A stretch of 64,000 nt of DNA. It comes from Neptunicella sp048268085 (GTDB lineage: Bacteria; Pseudomonadota; Gammaproteobacteria; Enterobacterales; Alteromonadaceae). Shown here piece by piece: positions 1 through 8,661 of this stretch. The position numbers and the translations under genes are program-made. The DNA lies in assembly GCF_048268085.1 (NCBI RefSeq), contig NZ_JBLWWF010000011.1, positions 1 to 64,000 of the forward strand. The letters are read 5' to 3'. The notes below the pieces were generated by a model that saw only the letters and a program-made list of their open reading frames with translations, searched no databases and was not told where the DNA came from. The stretch's first letter is position 1. Each line of letters starts with the position of its first letter.

Positions 1-74
1 TGATAAGGAAGTGTTTCTCTTTGTTTAATGGACGGCGGTAACGCCATTAAACAAAGAGAAACACTTCCTTATCA
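1..74. repeat. Perfect inverted repeat at the window edge
   Basis: Bases 1-31 are the exact reverse complement of bases 44-74, with a 12-base spacer. The right arm is part of a recognisable coding sequence (residues LNKEKHFLI of the TIGR02450-type gene). The left arm is the same segment inverted, and it puts a stop codon where the start of that gene should be. The left arm touches the window edge, so its full length is unknown. A fold-back chimera at a contig end explains this more simply than a natural terminator. A true genomic inversion or duplication cannot be excluded. Confidence 0.9.
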
Positions 75-208
75 CTGAAGTTGAATATGATGATAATGAT
101 GGAACCATCATCAATTGTGTCATTGAAGCCATTATTTCCAAGCGTTCTACCCCTATCGACTGGCAAGAACTGAAGGATCCCCGTCGATGGCGACAAGGCT
201 GGCAGTGA
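29..208 (+). pseudogene. 5'-truncated TIGR02450 (Trp-rich) family protein
   Basis: The frame starting at base 29 reads WTAVTPLNKEKHF, continues through ITEVEYDDNDGT, and ends at a TGA at 206-208 after PIDWQELKDPRRWRQGWQ. This matches the small tryptophan-rich family TIGR02450, whose members usually open with a short Lys/Leu-rich stretch before SKWTAV. Here a TAA at 26-28 directly precedes the Trp codon and the expected N-terminus is missing, because the upstream bases are an inverted copy of 44-74. The family has no defined biochemical role. In related bacteria it often sits near photolyase and tspO genes, which fits the tspO gene just downstream. The gene may be intact in the real genome if the repeat is an assembly fault. 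Confidence 0.75.
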
Positions 209-242
209 AGCGTTTATTTCCGACAACAATAATCAATGGTTA

Positions 243-740
243 ATGATATTTATGCACAAAAAACAACAGATTTTGGGGTTAATCGGCTGGTTGGTCATTT
301 GCTTCAGCGCTTCAGCTATCGGTGCGATTGCCTCAGTAAATGCTAGAGAATTTTATGTTCAGTTAGTCCAGCCTGACTGGGCGCCTCCGGGATGGCTATT
401 TGGCCCAGTCTGGACCCTATTATATTGCTTGATGGCAGTATCCGCGTGGCTGGTCTGGCGCAGTGAATACAACCAAGCGAAACGCCCTGCATTAGCCTTG
501 TTTTTAATTCAGTTAGGATTGAATAGTGTGTGGAGCTGGTTGTTTTTTGCCTGGCATAAAGGCGCGTGGGCATTTATCGACATTATATTGCTGTGGTGTT
601 GTATCGTATTCACCCTCTTCCGCTTTGGTCGAATACAAAAAGCCTCTGCCCTGTTATTAATCCCTTATATACTCTGGGTTAGCTTCGCTGCAGTACTAAA
701 TTATACCGTGTGGCAACTCAACCCGCAGATATTGGGCTGA
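243..740 (+). CDS. tspO: TspO/MBR family tryptophan-rich sensory protein
   Basis: This 165-residue protein has five predicted membrane helices and many aromatic residues. The hallmark PPGWLFGPVWTLLY lies around residues 48-61, followed by further Trp-rich helices (NSVWSWLFF, AVLNYTVW). Proteins of the TspO/MBR family bind porphyrins, and in bacteria they act in tetrapyrrole or light/oxygen stress responses in the membrane. A second ATG at 252 (MHKKQQ) is an equally likely start, and no strong ribosome binding site separates the two. The gene follows the TIGR02450 fragment on the same strand, 34 bases after its stop. That pairing hints at the light-response cluster known from marine gammaproteobacteria, but no photolyase is visible here. 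Confidence 0.9.
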   Translation: MIFMHKKQQILGLIGWLVICFSASAIGAIASVNAREFYVQLVQPDWAPPGWLFGPVWTLLYCLMAVSAWLVWRSEYNQAKRPALALFLIQLGLNSVWSWLFFAWHKGAWAFIDIILLWCCIVFTLFRFGRIQKASALLLIPYILWVSFAAVLNYTVWQLNPQILG

Positions 741-785
741 GTATGCCAGGTGAAACAACTAAACTCCTCGAAAGCAGCTTAAATT

Positions 786-1850
786 TTAATTGGCAAAAAT
801 ATGCAACAAGGTATCCAATCCGGAATGGCGAATCGCTAATTTAGCCTGCTGACGTACTACGGGTTTAGCATGATAAGCCACACCAAAGGCTGCTTCTTTC
901 ATCATTAATAAATCGTTAGCCCCATCGCCCATGGCAATAGTTTGTCCAGCTTCGATATTCCACTTGTCAGACAACTCTTTAATCGTTTGTGCCTTAACCG
1001 CAGCATCGACAACCTGCCCCACCACTTTACCGGTTAGCTTGTCATTTTCTGCTTCCAACACATTTGATACAGCGGCATCCAATTCAAAACGATCACGCAA
1101 ATGATTGGCAAAATAAGTAAAACCACCAGAGGCAACGGCAATTTTCCAACCGGCTTTTTTCAATTCAGCCACCAGTATCGTCAAGCCGCCCATAATCGGT
1201 AATTTATCCAACAATCCCTGTAATAAAGGCAAAGGCACACCTTCAAGGCAAGCCACGCGCTGATGCAAGCTCTGGGCGAAATCAAGCTTGCCTTGCATTG
1301 CCTGCTCCGTGACTTCGGCAACCTGCTCGCCCACCCCGGCTAAATAGGCAATTTCATCGATACATTCACACCCGATCATGGTGCTATCCATATCCATCAC
1401 CAATAACCCGGGCTGGGACAAGCGGGGACGTTCTGTTAACAAAAATAATTCTGTTCTCGTCTGGTTTGCAACGGATTCCAATACCTCACCGGCTTGTTCT
1501 GAATGTACTGCCACATTCGCGATTACCGCCTGAGTTTGACACGTGGATGAGCGTGCCGAATAACGAAAACACAGGACAGATAACACCGATTGAAGCGCTT
1601 GCTGCACCTGATAGATCTTCGCCAGACTTAAGCCATCTGCAGCAATAACAAGTTGATGACTATATTCTTGCTCACTGTTTTGACATTGAACCTGAGATTC
1701 AGTTAAGCCACTTAGCGAGGTAGAGGATTCTGAACATAATTGCTGCAGAAAAAAATGACTCTGAAATTGTGAACTGGAAAAAGCAACAGACGACACCGGA
1801 CGCTCCAATAAAAAAATGAGGCCGAATTCTAACCAATAGCGGTATGCCAA
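786..1850 (-). CDS. serB: Phosphoserine phosphatase
   Basis: SerB catalyses the last step of serine synthesis, removing phosphate from O-phosphoserine in the cytoplasm. The haloacid dehalogenase motif I is DMDSTMIGCECIDE (about residues 151-164). Motif II is VASGGFTYF, and motif III/IV is MGDGANDLLMM near residue 308. The first 140 residues form the regulatory N-terminal region typical of gammaproteobacterial SerB but are weakly conserved. At 354 residues it is somewhat longer than the E. coli protein (322). The reading frame opens with a TTG at 1850 preceded by AAGGTGG; no ATG exists near the 5' end, so the exact start is uncertain. It is divergent from ytjB, as in E. coli, and serA of the same pathway is at 59817. 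Confidence 0.93.
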   Translation of the reverse strand: MAYRYWLEFGLIFLLERPVSSVAFSSSQFQSHFFLQQLCSESSTSLSGLTESQVQCQNSEQEYSHQLVIAADGLSLAKIYQVQQALQSVLSVLCFRYSARSSTCQTQAVIANVAVHSEQAGEVLESVANQTRTELFLLTERPRLSQPGLLVMDMDSTMIGCECIDEIAYLAGVGEQVAEVTEQAMQGKLDFAQSLHQRVACLEGVPLPLLQGLLDKLPIMGGLTILVAELKKAGWKIAVASGGFTYFANHLRDRFELDAAVSNVLEAENDKLTGKVVGQVVDAAVKAQTIKELSDKWNIEAGQTIAMGDGANDLLMMKEAAFGVAYHAKPVVRQQAKLAIRHSGLDTLLHIFAN

Positions 1851-1938
1851 TCCACCTTAATAATCGCAATGATAGTTAACAGTGGAATAACGCGGTGAGT
1901 TTTTGTATTGTGTATTTTCCTATTTATTAAAGACTGTT

Positions 1939-2571
1939 ATGCCAATTAAAACAGATATATCTGCTCCACATACGGTAACGACTAAACCGGATATTCCTCT
2001 CGGACAAAGCAATGAGCTACCTAGTGGACTATCCATTTTTAAGCGTTTAGCGAATTTTGCGATTGCGGTAGCAGTCGCATTTATCATTATCTATTTGTGG
2101 CTGAATAATGTGATTCAGGATCAACACCAGTTACAACAGCAAGCCAGTCAACTTGGCCGAACAATTAGCCAACAAAATGCCAAAATATTAACCGACAAAC
2201 TTATCGCCAACGATTGGGATGCTATCCAGCAACAGATACAGTATTTGCAAACCGATCCGCATATCTATTCAGTCTCGTTATTTGACGATAAAGGTATCAA
2301 ACTGGTGGGTACTGAAAATGATGATGATATTGTCAGCTTGTTCGATGCGAAGCAGGACACTGGACTGCTGGTATTTGTGCAAGAAATCTATCAGCAACAA
2401 AAAGTTATTGGCTATTTACGAGTATTGTTATGGCGTGATCAGGTGTTACAATTTTTCCGTATTTATCAACAAGAAATTCTCTATCAGGCCATGCTGTTAG
2501 TGATTTTAGCGTTTCTGGTTGGCGTATTGCTTACCCGTGGTTTTTATAAACTGAAATACAAACTGCGTTAA
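1939..2571 (+). CDS. ytjB: YtjB/Smp family membrane protein
   Basis: This 210-residue protein has one membrane helix near its N-terminus (ANFAIAVAVAFIIIYLWL) and one near its C-terminus (AMLLVILAFLVGVLLTR), enclosing a periplasmic domain of about 100 residues with LFDDKGIKLVGTE. It matches the Smp/YtjB (AhpA) family, which in E. coli is transcribed divergently from serB, as here. The family function is unclear. The frame is open from 1903, but the ATG at 1939 (MPIKTDIS) gives the expected family length. Its stop lies five bases from the convergent TatD gene, and no terminator separates them. Confidence 0.8.
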   Translation: MPIKTDISAPHTVTTKPDIPLGQSNELPSGLSIFKRLANFAIAVAVAFIIIYLWLNNVIQDQHQLQQQASQLGRTISQQNAKILTDKLIANDWDAIQQQIQYLQTDPHIYSVSLFDDKGIKLVGTENDDDIVSLFDAKQDTGLLVFVQEIYQQQKVIGYLRVLLWRDQVLQFFRIYQQEILYQAMLLVILAFLVGVLLTRGFYKLKYKLR

Positions 2572-2576
2572 GATTT

Positions 2577-3371
2577 TTACAGGTTGAATAACTGTTGGCA
2601 GTTTTGATCTGTCACCCGAATAATCTCTGCCGTCGATTCAGCTCTTAACTCTCCTAATACAGCGACAATATTGGCGATTTGCTGTGGATTATTGCGCTGT
2701 CCCTGACGACCATAAAGCGGCATATCCGGCGCATCCGTTTCTAATACTATTTGACTCAATGGAATTGCCGACACGGTCTGTCTTGTTTTAGTCGCGCGAG
2801 GATAACTAATCACGCCCCCAACCCCCAATTTGAACCCTGCATTAAAATAAGCGTCAGCTTGTTGCTGACTGCCGGAAAACGCATGGATCACCCCACCGTA
2901 TTCAAATTGACAACGTTTTATGGATTGCAAAATAAGATGATGACTGCGGCGATGATGAATGATCACTGGTAACGCTAATTCTTGGGCAATATTAAGTTGT
3001 TGTTCAAACACCTCAATTTGCTGTTCGAGGGGAATATCAATGGCTTGATCGATACCAATTTCACCGACCGCCACCACCTGCGACCGATGTTGACGGAGTA
3101 ATTTTTTAAGCTGATCAAGATGCCCTGACTGAAATGAGTTAAGAAAATAAGGATGACAACCCAGGGCAAATCTAAGACTTGGCAGCTTCCCCTGTTGTTG
3201 CTGGCACAATGCAATTTGTTGTGGCCAAGCAGATTGCTGCGTACCGGGGCTAACAATAACGTTAATACCTAATTGCTCACAGTGCTGCAATACGGCATCA
3301 CGATCAGAATCAAAAGCAGCAAAATCAAGATGACAATGACTATCGATCACATGCGTTCTCCGAGCAACCAT
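2577..3371 (-). CDS. TatD family hydrolase (YjjV-like DNase)
   Basis: This is a metal-dependent TIM-barrel hydrolase of the TatD family. The metal-binding HCH motif is in IDSHCHLDFAAF near the N-terminus. Other motifs are AVGEIGIDQ, the His pair in VIIHHRRSHH, HAFSGSQQQAD, and the terminal ETDAPDMPL. TatD proteins are cytoplasmic 3'-5' nucleases or amidohydrolase-like enzymes, and YjjV is the E. coli member most like this one. The ATG at 3371 (MVARRTH) is preferred over the upstream TTG at 3380 and gives 264 residues. A perfect 7-4-7 inverted repeat (3373-3390) lies immediately upstream of this ATG and could affect expression. Confidence 0.9.
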   Translation of the reverse strand: MVARRTHVIDSHCHLDFAAFDSDRDAVLQHCEQLGINVIVSPGTQQSAWPQQIALCQQQQGKLPSLRFALGCHPYFLNSFQSGHLDQLKKLLRQHRSQVVAVGEIGIDQAIDIPLEQQIEVFEQQLNIAQELALPVIIHHRRSHHLILQSIKRCQFEYGGVIHAFSGSQQQADAYFNAGFKLGVGGVISYPRATKTRQTVSAIPLSQIVLETDAPDMPLYGRQGQRNNPQQIANIVAVLGELRAESTAEIIRVTDQNCQQLFNL

Positions 3372-3372
3372 T

Positions 3373-3390
3373 ATGAACAAGATTGTTCAT
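3373..3390. repeat. Small inverted repeat at the TatD gene start
   Basis: ATGAACA at 3373-3379 and TGTTCAT at 3384-3390 are perfect inverted copies with a 4-base spacer. The repeat lies directly upstream of the preferred ATG, where a ribosome binding site would normally be. It could be an operator or a weak hairpin in the mRNA. No regulator is assigned. Confidence 0.45.
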
Positions 3391-3503
3391 TGGTGAAAAG
3401 ACAGGATTAGGGTTGATAGTTAGTAGCCAATGTCGATAACAGGAACGTCATTGTCAAGCCAGAGAACTTGTTGCGTTTAATTAAACACGCCATCGAACCC
3501 TTT

Positions 3504-4151
3504 CTACGGCATCAACCGTTCGATGGACCAGCTGTTATCGGTCTGCCGAGTGTAAACAAAACGGTCATGTAAACGGTGTTCTCCACCTTGCCAAAACTCA
3601 ATTTCATGAGGTTCCACTTGATAACCTCCCCAAAAGTCTGGCAACGGAATTTGACCATCAGCAAATTTTTGCTTCATTTTATCAAATTGTGCCAGCAACA
3701 ATTGCCGAGTGGAAATCGGTTTACTCTGTTGTGATGCCCATGCGGCCAACTGACTTTCCTTGGGACGACTTAAAAAGTATTGAGTAACCCTCGCCACCGG
3801 CAACGGCTTAGCGACACCACAGACTTTGACCTGACGCTCTAAATGATGCCAGGGAAAATGCAGTGAAATTTTACTATTGGCTTTAAGTTCTTGTGCCTTG
3901 CGGCTGCCCAAATTGGTATAAAACACAAAGCCATCGGGACTGGTGTCTTTTAACAAAACGATCCGTTGTGAAGGTTGTCCATCAGGAGCCACTGTGGCAA
4001 TTGTCATCGCGGTAGGATCAGGTAGACCGGCGTCAATACTTTGCTGCAACCAGTGTTCAAATTGCACCATGGGATCTGCATCAAGCATATCCATATCCAA
4101 ATGTTCGCGAGTATATTCCCGTCGAATATCAGATAAATGCTCAATGCTCAT
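3504..4151 (-). CDS. pdxH: Pyridoxamine 5'-phosphate oxidase
   Basis: PdxH is the FMN-dependent oxidase that converts pyridoxine or pyridoxamine 5'-phosphate to pyridoxal 5'-phosphate in the cytoplasm. The 215-residue protein carries RIVLLKDTSPDGFVFYTNLGSRKA (FMN and substrate contacts). It also has HFPWHHLERQVKVCG and the C-terminal substrate signature RLHDRFVYTR preceded by EFWQGGEHR. The length matches the family (about 218). It follows era after a 4-base gap, so it is probably the last gene of the lepA-lepB-rnc-era unit, in the place usually taken by recO. pdxJ of the same pathway is at 49730. Confidence 0.96.
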   Translation of the reverse strand: MSIEHLSDIRREYTREHLDMDMLDADPMVQFEHWLQQSIDAGLPDPTAMTIATVAPDGQPSQRIVLLKDTSPDGFVFYTNLGSRKAQELKANSKISLHFPWHHLERQVKVCGVAKPLPVARVTQYFLSRPKESQLAAWASQQSKPISTRQLLLAQFDKMKQKFADGQIPLPDFWGGYQVEPHEIEFWQGGEHRLHDRFVYTRQTDNSWSIERLMP

Positions 4152-4155
4152 AACG

Positions 4156-5052
4156 TTATTCCCCGTAGCCTAAACTGCGTAATGCTCTTTCATCATCGGC
4201 CCAGCCACTTTTGACCTTAACCCATAATTCCAGAAAAACCTTGTTATCAAATAAGCGTTCCATATCCATACGCGCCTCTGCGCCAATGGTTTTTAATCGG
4301 CTGCCACCTTTACCAATTACCATGGATTTCTGACTGGCACGTTCAATCAAAATCAAACCGTTAATTTGATACACACCATTGTCGGACAGTTTAAACTGTT
4401 CAATTTCAACCGTGACAGAATAAGGCAATTCATCACCGGTAAAGCGCATTAATTTCTCACGAATAATTTCTGATGCCATAAAACGTTGAGACCGATCCGT
4501 GACATATTCTTCCGGATAAAAATGTTCACTTTCTGGTAAATGCTGGTGTACCAATTCGCGCAGTTGTTTAACGTTTTTGCCCAATTTTGCAGACATTGGC
4601 ATTATATGATTAAAATCATGCTGTTCACTCAACCACTGTAAATGCGGCATCATGGCTGATTTATCTTTTACATTGTCAGATTTATTAACCAACAACCAGG
4701 TTTCAACACCCGACTGTTTAATTTTGTTCAACACCATCTGATCATCATCGGTCCACCGGGTACCTTCAACCAAAAACAGTACCAGACCAACATCATCCAG
4801 CGAACTGGATGCCGCACGGTTCATATAACGATTGATCGCCCGTTTCTCTTCGATGTGTAATCCCGGCGTGTCCACAAAAATCGCCTGATAAGCGCCTTCA
4901 GTGTCAATCCCCATAATACGATGGCGGGTAGTTTGTGGTTTTCTGGAGGTAATACTGACCTTTTGCCCGAGTAATTTGTTCAACAGCGTTGATTTACCCA
5001 CATTGGGCCGGCCTACAATGGCGACCAGCCCACAATAGCTTTTTTCAGTCAT
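4156..5052 (-). CDS. era: GTPase Era
   Basis: Era is an essential GTP-binding protein that binds the 3' end of 16S rRNA and helps 30S subunit maturation. The G1 loop GRPNVGKSTLLN is at residues 15-26. DTPGLH (G3) and NKSD (G4) follow, then SAK (G5). The C-terminal KH RNA-binding domain carries VIGKGGSRLKTIG. At 298 residues it matches the family. Its start overlaps the end of rnc by eight bases, indicating translational coupling in the lepA operon. Confidence 0.97.
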   Translation of the reverse strand: MTEKSYCGLVAIVGRPNVGKSTLLNKLLGQKVSITSRKPQTTRHRIMGIDTEGAYQAIFVDTPGLHIEEKRAINRYMNRAASSSLDDVGLVLFLVEGTRWTDDDQMVLNKIKQSGVETWLLVNKSDNVKDKSAMMPHLQWLSEQHDFNHIMPMSAKLGKNVKQLRELVHQHLPESEHFYPEEYVTDRSQRFMASEIIREKLMRFTGDELPYSVTVEIEQFKLSDNGVYQINGLILIERASQKSMVIGKGGSRLKTIGAEARMDMERLFDNKVFLELWVKVKSGWADDERALRSLGYGE

Positions 5053-5728
5053 GATTTAGTTCTCTCAAGGCCATTTCAGCGGCCTGCTGTTCAGCTTTAC
5101 GGCGGCTTGAACCTATAGATTTAATCGGTTTCGACAAGCCTGTCACCCGACACTCGACGGCAAATGTCTGATCATGTGACTGACCACGAATATCCACTAC
5201 TTCATACTCGGGCAAGGGTAGTTTTCGCCCTTGCAGATATTCCTGTAAGCGGGTTTTATGATCTTTGGGATGCTCATCCGGATCAAGACGTTCAATCCGT
5301 GATTTAAGCCACGTCAATATACGTTCCTGACATACATTAAGTCCGGATTCCAAATAAATAGCGCCAATAATGGCTTCAACCGCGTCAGCCAAAATAGAAC
5401 TGCGACGAAAGCCACCGCTTTTTAATTCACCAGGGCCAAGTAATAAAAACGCCCCCAAACCAAATTCATTGCCAAGTTCAGCCAAGGTGACTCCTTTGAC
5501 CAAACTGGAGCGCATACGGGTTAATTTCCCCTCTGGCTGATCTGGAAAGCGTCGAAATAATGCGTCGGCAACCACCATTCCCAACACCGCATCGCCCAAA
5601 TACTCCAAACGCTCATTGTGCTGACCTTTGGCACTGCGATGGGTCAACGCTAAACGTAGATTATTCACATCCTTGAACTGATAGCCCAATACGTTGAACA
5701 AGGCATTCAGATCTGTGCGTTGCACCAC
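5045..5728 (-). CDS. rnc: Ribonuclease III
   Basis: RNase III cuts double-stranded RNA in rRNA precursors and structured mRNAs. The catalytic signature ERLEYLGDAVLGMVVAD lies near residue 40. A second acidic cluster is in ILADAVEAIIGAIYLESG, and a C-terminal double-stranded RNA binding domain runs from about residue 155 to the end (DHKTRLQEYLQ through RKAEQQAAEMAL). Length 227 is normal. The start is a GTG that shares a base with the lepB stop, so the gene is tightly coupled to lepB. Confidence 0.97.
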   Translation of the reverse strand: MVQRTDLNALFNVLGYQFKDVNNLRLALTHRSAKGQHNERLEYLGDAVLGMVVADALFRRFPDQPEGKLTRMRSSLVKGVTLAELGNEFGLGAFLLLGPGELKSGGFRRSSILADAVEAIIGAIYLESGLNVCQERILTWLKSRIERLDPDEHPKDHKTRLQEYLQGRKLPLPEYEVVDIRGQSHDQTFAVECRVTGLSKPIKSIGSSRRKAEQQAAEMALRELNHD

Positions 5729-6651
5729 TATTTAATGCCGCCCACACGTGAAAATCTCACACCGGTAGGGATCCAGCCCGGCACAGCGCTGCTTGGGGGA
5801 CGATCAAATTCAAAACTGATCCAGATTGCCACCGCTTTACCAACTAAATTGTCATCCGGTACGAAGCCCCAAAAGCGGCTGTCGCGACTGTTATCACGAT
5901 TGTCACCCATCACAAAATACTGGCCTTCAGGCACCAACCATTCATCGGCTTGGGTACCGGGTTGCTGATAATAGGGTTCCACTAGACGCTGAGCTGCCGG
6001 GTTTTTCAGAATATCGTGTTGCACATCACCAAGCTGCTCGCTGTAACGTTCCAGTGGTACCATGCCATGATAAAATTCACCACGGGCTTCAAAATTCAAT
6101 TCAACAGGCTCTAACGCCGGGCATTGGCTCATATCAGGCAAATCACAGGCTGGTTTAACAAACACCTGTTTATTGCGATAAATAATTTTATCCCCGGGCA
6201 AACCCACGACTCGTTTAATATAATCGATATTCGGATCTTCGGGATATTTAAACACCACTACATCACCGCGTTCAGGGCTTCCCACATCCCAAAACTTGTG
6301 TCGAACCACCGGATCTTTAAGACCATAACTAAACTTTTCAACCAGAATAAAATCGCCCACTAGCAGTGTGGGCATCATCGAACCTGAAGGGATCTGAAAA
6401 GGTTCATACAGAAATGAACGCAAGATCAACACCACCGCGATGACGGGAAAAATCTGTTGAGCGGTATCCACAATCCCCGGCAACGGTGCCACCGCAGCCA
6501 AGGTTTCGTCATCAACATCACCTTGAGTGTTAGCTTTAGCTAATGCAATACGCTCTTTGCGTTTAGGTGCCCACAAAATAGAATCCGCTAACCAGATTAA
6601 GCCGGATGCGACGGTTAAGATCACCAAGAATATCGAGAAATAATTAGCCAT
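5728..6651 (-). CDS. lepB: Signal peptidase I
   Basis: LepB removes signal peptides from exported proteins at the outer face of the inner membrane. Two N-terminal membrane segments are visible (YFSIFLVILTVASGLIWLA and FPVIAVVLILRSFLYEPF). The catalytic serine is in PSGSMMPTLLVGDF and the general-base lysine in IKRVVGLPGDKI. The C-terminal box is MGDNRDNSRDSRFWGFVP. Length 307 is close to that of E. coli LepB (324). It starts next to the lepA stop and shares one base with rnc. Confidence 0.97.
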   Translation of the reverse strand: MANYFSIFLVILTVASGLIWLADSILWAPKRKERIALAKANTQGDVDDETLAAVAPLPGIVDTAQQIFPVIAVVLILRSFLYEPFQIPSGSMMPTLLVGDFILVEKFSYGLKDPVVRHKFWDVGSPERGDVVVFKYPEDPNIDYIKRVVGLPGDKIIYRNKQVFVKPACDLPDMSQCPALEPVELNFEARGEFYHGMVPLERYSEQLGDVQHDILKNPAAQRLVEPYYQQPGTQADEWLVPEGQYFVMGDNRDNSRDSRFWGFVPDDNLVGKAVAIWISFEFDRPPSSAVPGWIPTGVRFSRVGGIK

Positions 6652-8463
6652 TTACTTTCCTGTTTTAAGTACCGCTAAAAAAGCATCCTGCGGTAACTCA
6701 ACATTACCCACTTGCTTCATGCGTTTTTTGCCTTCTTTCTGCTTTTGTAACAATTTTTTCTTACGACTTACGTCACCACCATAACATTTAGCGATTACGT
6801 TCTTACGTAACTGCTTAACCGTGCTACGAGAAATAATTTGATTCCCGATAGCCGCTTGTATGGCAATGTCGAACATTTGTCTGGGGATAAGTTCTTTTAA
6901 CTTTTCTACCAGATCACGGCCGCGACGGATCGAATTATCTCTGTGAGTAATCACCGCCAGTGCGTCAACACGCTCACCGTTAATTAGAATATCCAGTCTG
7001 ACCATATCGGCAACCTGAAAATGCTTAAAATTGTAATCAAGTGATGCAAAACCACGACTGGTTGATTTAAGGCGATCAAAGAAGTCCATTACCACTTCTG
7101 CCATCGGCAGTTCATAGGTCAGTGCCACCTGTTTACCGTGATAGGTCATGCTGACCTGTACACCACGTTTTTCAACACACAACGTAATAACGTTACCCAG
7201 AAACTCCTGTGGTACCAAAATATTGGCTTCCACAATCGGTTCATATATGTCTTCAATATCATTAACCGCAGGCAACTTGGATGGATTATCCACCATCACT
7301 TCTTCACCCTTGGTCGTTATGACTTTATAAATTACCGTAGGGGCGGTGGTGATCAAATCCAGATCATATTCACGCTCTAGACGTTCCTGAATAATTTCCA
7401 TGTGCAACATGCCCAGGAATCCAATGCGGAAACCAAACCCTAATGCCGCAGAGCTTTCTGGCTCAAAAAATAACGAAGCGTCATTCAGACTGAGTTTGGA
7501 TAGTGCATCACGAAAATCTTCATACTCATCACTGCTGACCGGGAACATACCGGCATAAACCTGAGGTTTGACCTTTTTAAAGCCGGGTAACATTTTATCT
7601 GCAGGTGCCTTCGCTAACGTCAGGGTATCCCCCACAGGGGCACCATGAATCTCTTTAATACCCGCGATAACAAATCCCACTTCACCGGTTTTTAAAATAC
7701 CGGTTTCGGTCATTTTTGGGGTGAAAATTCCGACCTTGTCAACTTGATGAATTTGACCATTAGACATAATTTTAATTTTGTCATTAGCTCGTAACTCACC
7801 TTGCATAACCCGCACTAGTGATACAACGCCCTGATAATTATCAAACCACGAATCAACAATCAGCGCTTTTAAGGTGCCATTATTGTCTCCTACCGGTGGT
7901 GGGATACGTTTAACGATAACTTCTAATACGTCTTCAATACCAATACCGGTTTTCGCACTGCAGCGCACCGCGTCTAACGCATCAATACCGACTATATCTT
8001 CAATTTCTTCGGCGACTCGATCCGGTTCGGCTTGAGGTAAATCAATTTTATTCAGTACTGGTACCACTTCCATATCCATTTCGATAGCGGTATAGCAATT
8101 TGCCAGAGTCTGCGCTTCAACCCCCTGTCCGGCATCAACCACTAACAAGGCACCTTCACAAGCCGCTAGTGACCGTGAAACTTCATAGGTAAAATCCACG
8201 TGTCCGGGGGTATCAATAAAGTTTAATTGATAGGTCTCGCCATCTTTGGCAGTGTAATTTAACGTCACACTTTGCGCTTTGATAGTGATCCCACGTTCCC
8301 GTTCAATATCCATGGAGTCCAACACCTGCGCGGCCATTTCCCGTTCAGTCAGACCACCACAGTGCTGGATCAAACGATCAGACAAGGTAGATTTACCGTG
8401 ATCAATGTGGGCGATTATAGAAAAGTTACGTATGTGCTTGTGTTGCATGGAGTTATCTGACAT
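6652..8463 (-). CDS. lepA: Translation elongation factor 4
   Basis: LepA (EF4) is a ribosome-associated GTPase that affects initiation and elongation under stress. G-domain motifs are AHIDHGKST (near residue 18), DTPGHVDF and NKIDLP. EF-G-like domains follow, and the LepA-specific C-terminus includes YGGDVSRKKKLLQKQKEGKKRMK. Length 603 matches the family (599 in E. coli). It heads the lepA-lepB-rnc-era-pdxH run. About 200 bases separate it from rseC, enough for its own promoter, although none is clear enough to call. Confidence 0.97.
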   Translation of the reverse strand: MSDNSMQHKHIRNFSIIAHIDHGKSTLSDRLIQHCGGLTEREMAAQVLDSMDIERERGITIKAQSVTLNYTAKDGETYQLNFIDTPGHVDFTYEVSRSLAACEGALLVVDAGQGVEAQTLANCYTAIEMDMEVVPVLNKIDLPQAEPDRVAEEIEDIVGIDALDAVRCSAKTGIGIEDVLEVIVKRIPPPVGDNNGTLKALIVDSWFDNYQGVVSLVRVMQGELRANDKIKIMSNGQIHQVDKVGIFTPKMTETGILKTGEVGFVIAGIKEIHGAPVGDTLTLAKAPADKMLPGFKKVKPQVYAGMFPVSSDEYEDFRDALSKLSLNDASLFFEPESSAALGFGFRIGFLGMLHMEIIQERLEREYDLDLITTAPTVIYKVITTKGEEVMVDNPSKLPAVNDIEDIYEPIVEANILVPQEFLGNVITLCVEKRGVQVSMTYHGKQVALTYELPMAEVVMDFFDRLKSTSRGFASLDYNFKHFQVADMVRLDILINGERVDALAVITHRDNSIRRGRDLVEKLKELIPRQMFDIAIQAAIGNQIISRSTVKQLRKNVIAKCYGGDVSRKKKLLQKQKEGKKRMKQVGNVELPQDAFLAVLKTGK

Positions 8464-8661
8464 TTACCTACTACTTAATGACGCCGTAACGGCTGCTGAT
8501 AAAGCTAACCGTCATCCGGAAGTTATACACAAATAAAAATTGGCGCTGATTTTACCGTTTTATGCGCGCATTTGCGATCTATCTTGCACATTAAACCAAT
8601 CCTAATCACTAAGTGATCAGTTGTGGGGATTTAAGCACGATGACTTTTCCCTGCAATCGTA

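Noticed and set aside
1..74. Perfect hairpin as a transcription terminator
   Set aside because: The arm is coding sequence of the downstream gene and there is no T run; a fold-back artefact or duplication explains it better.
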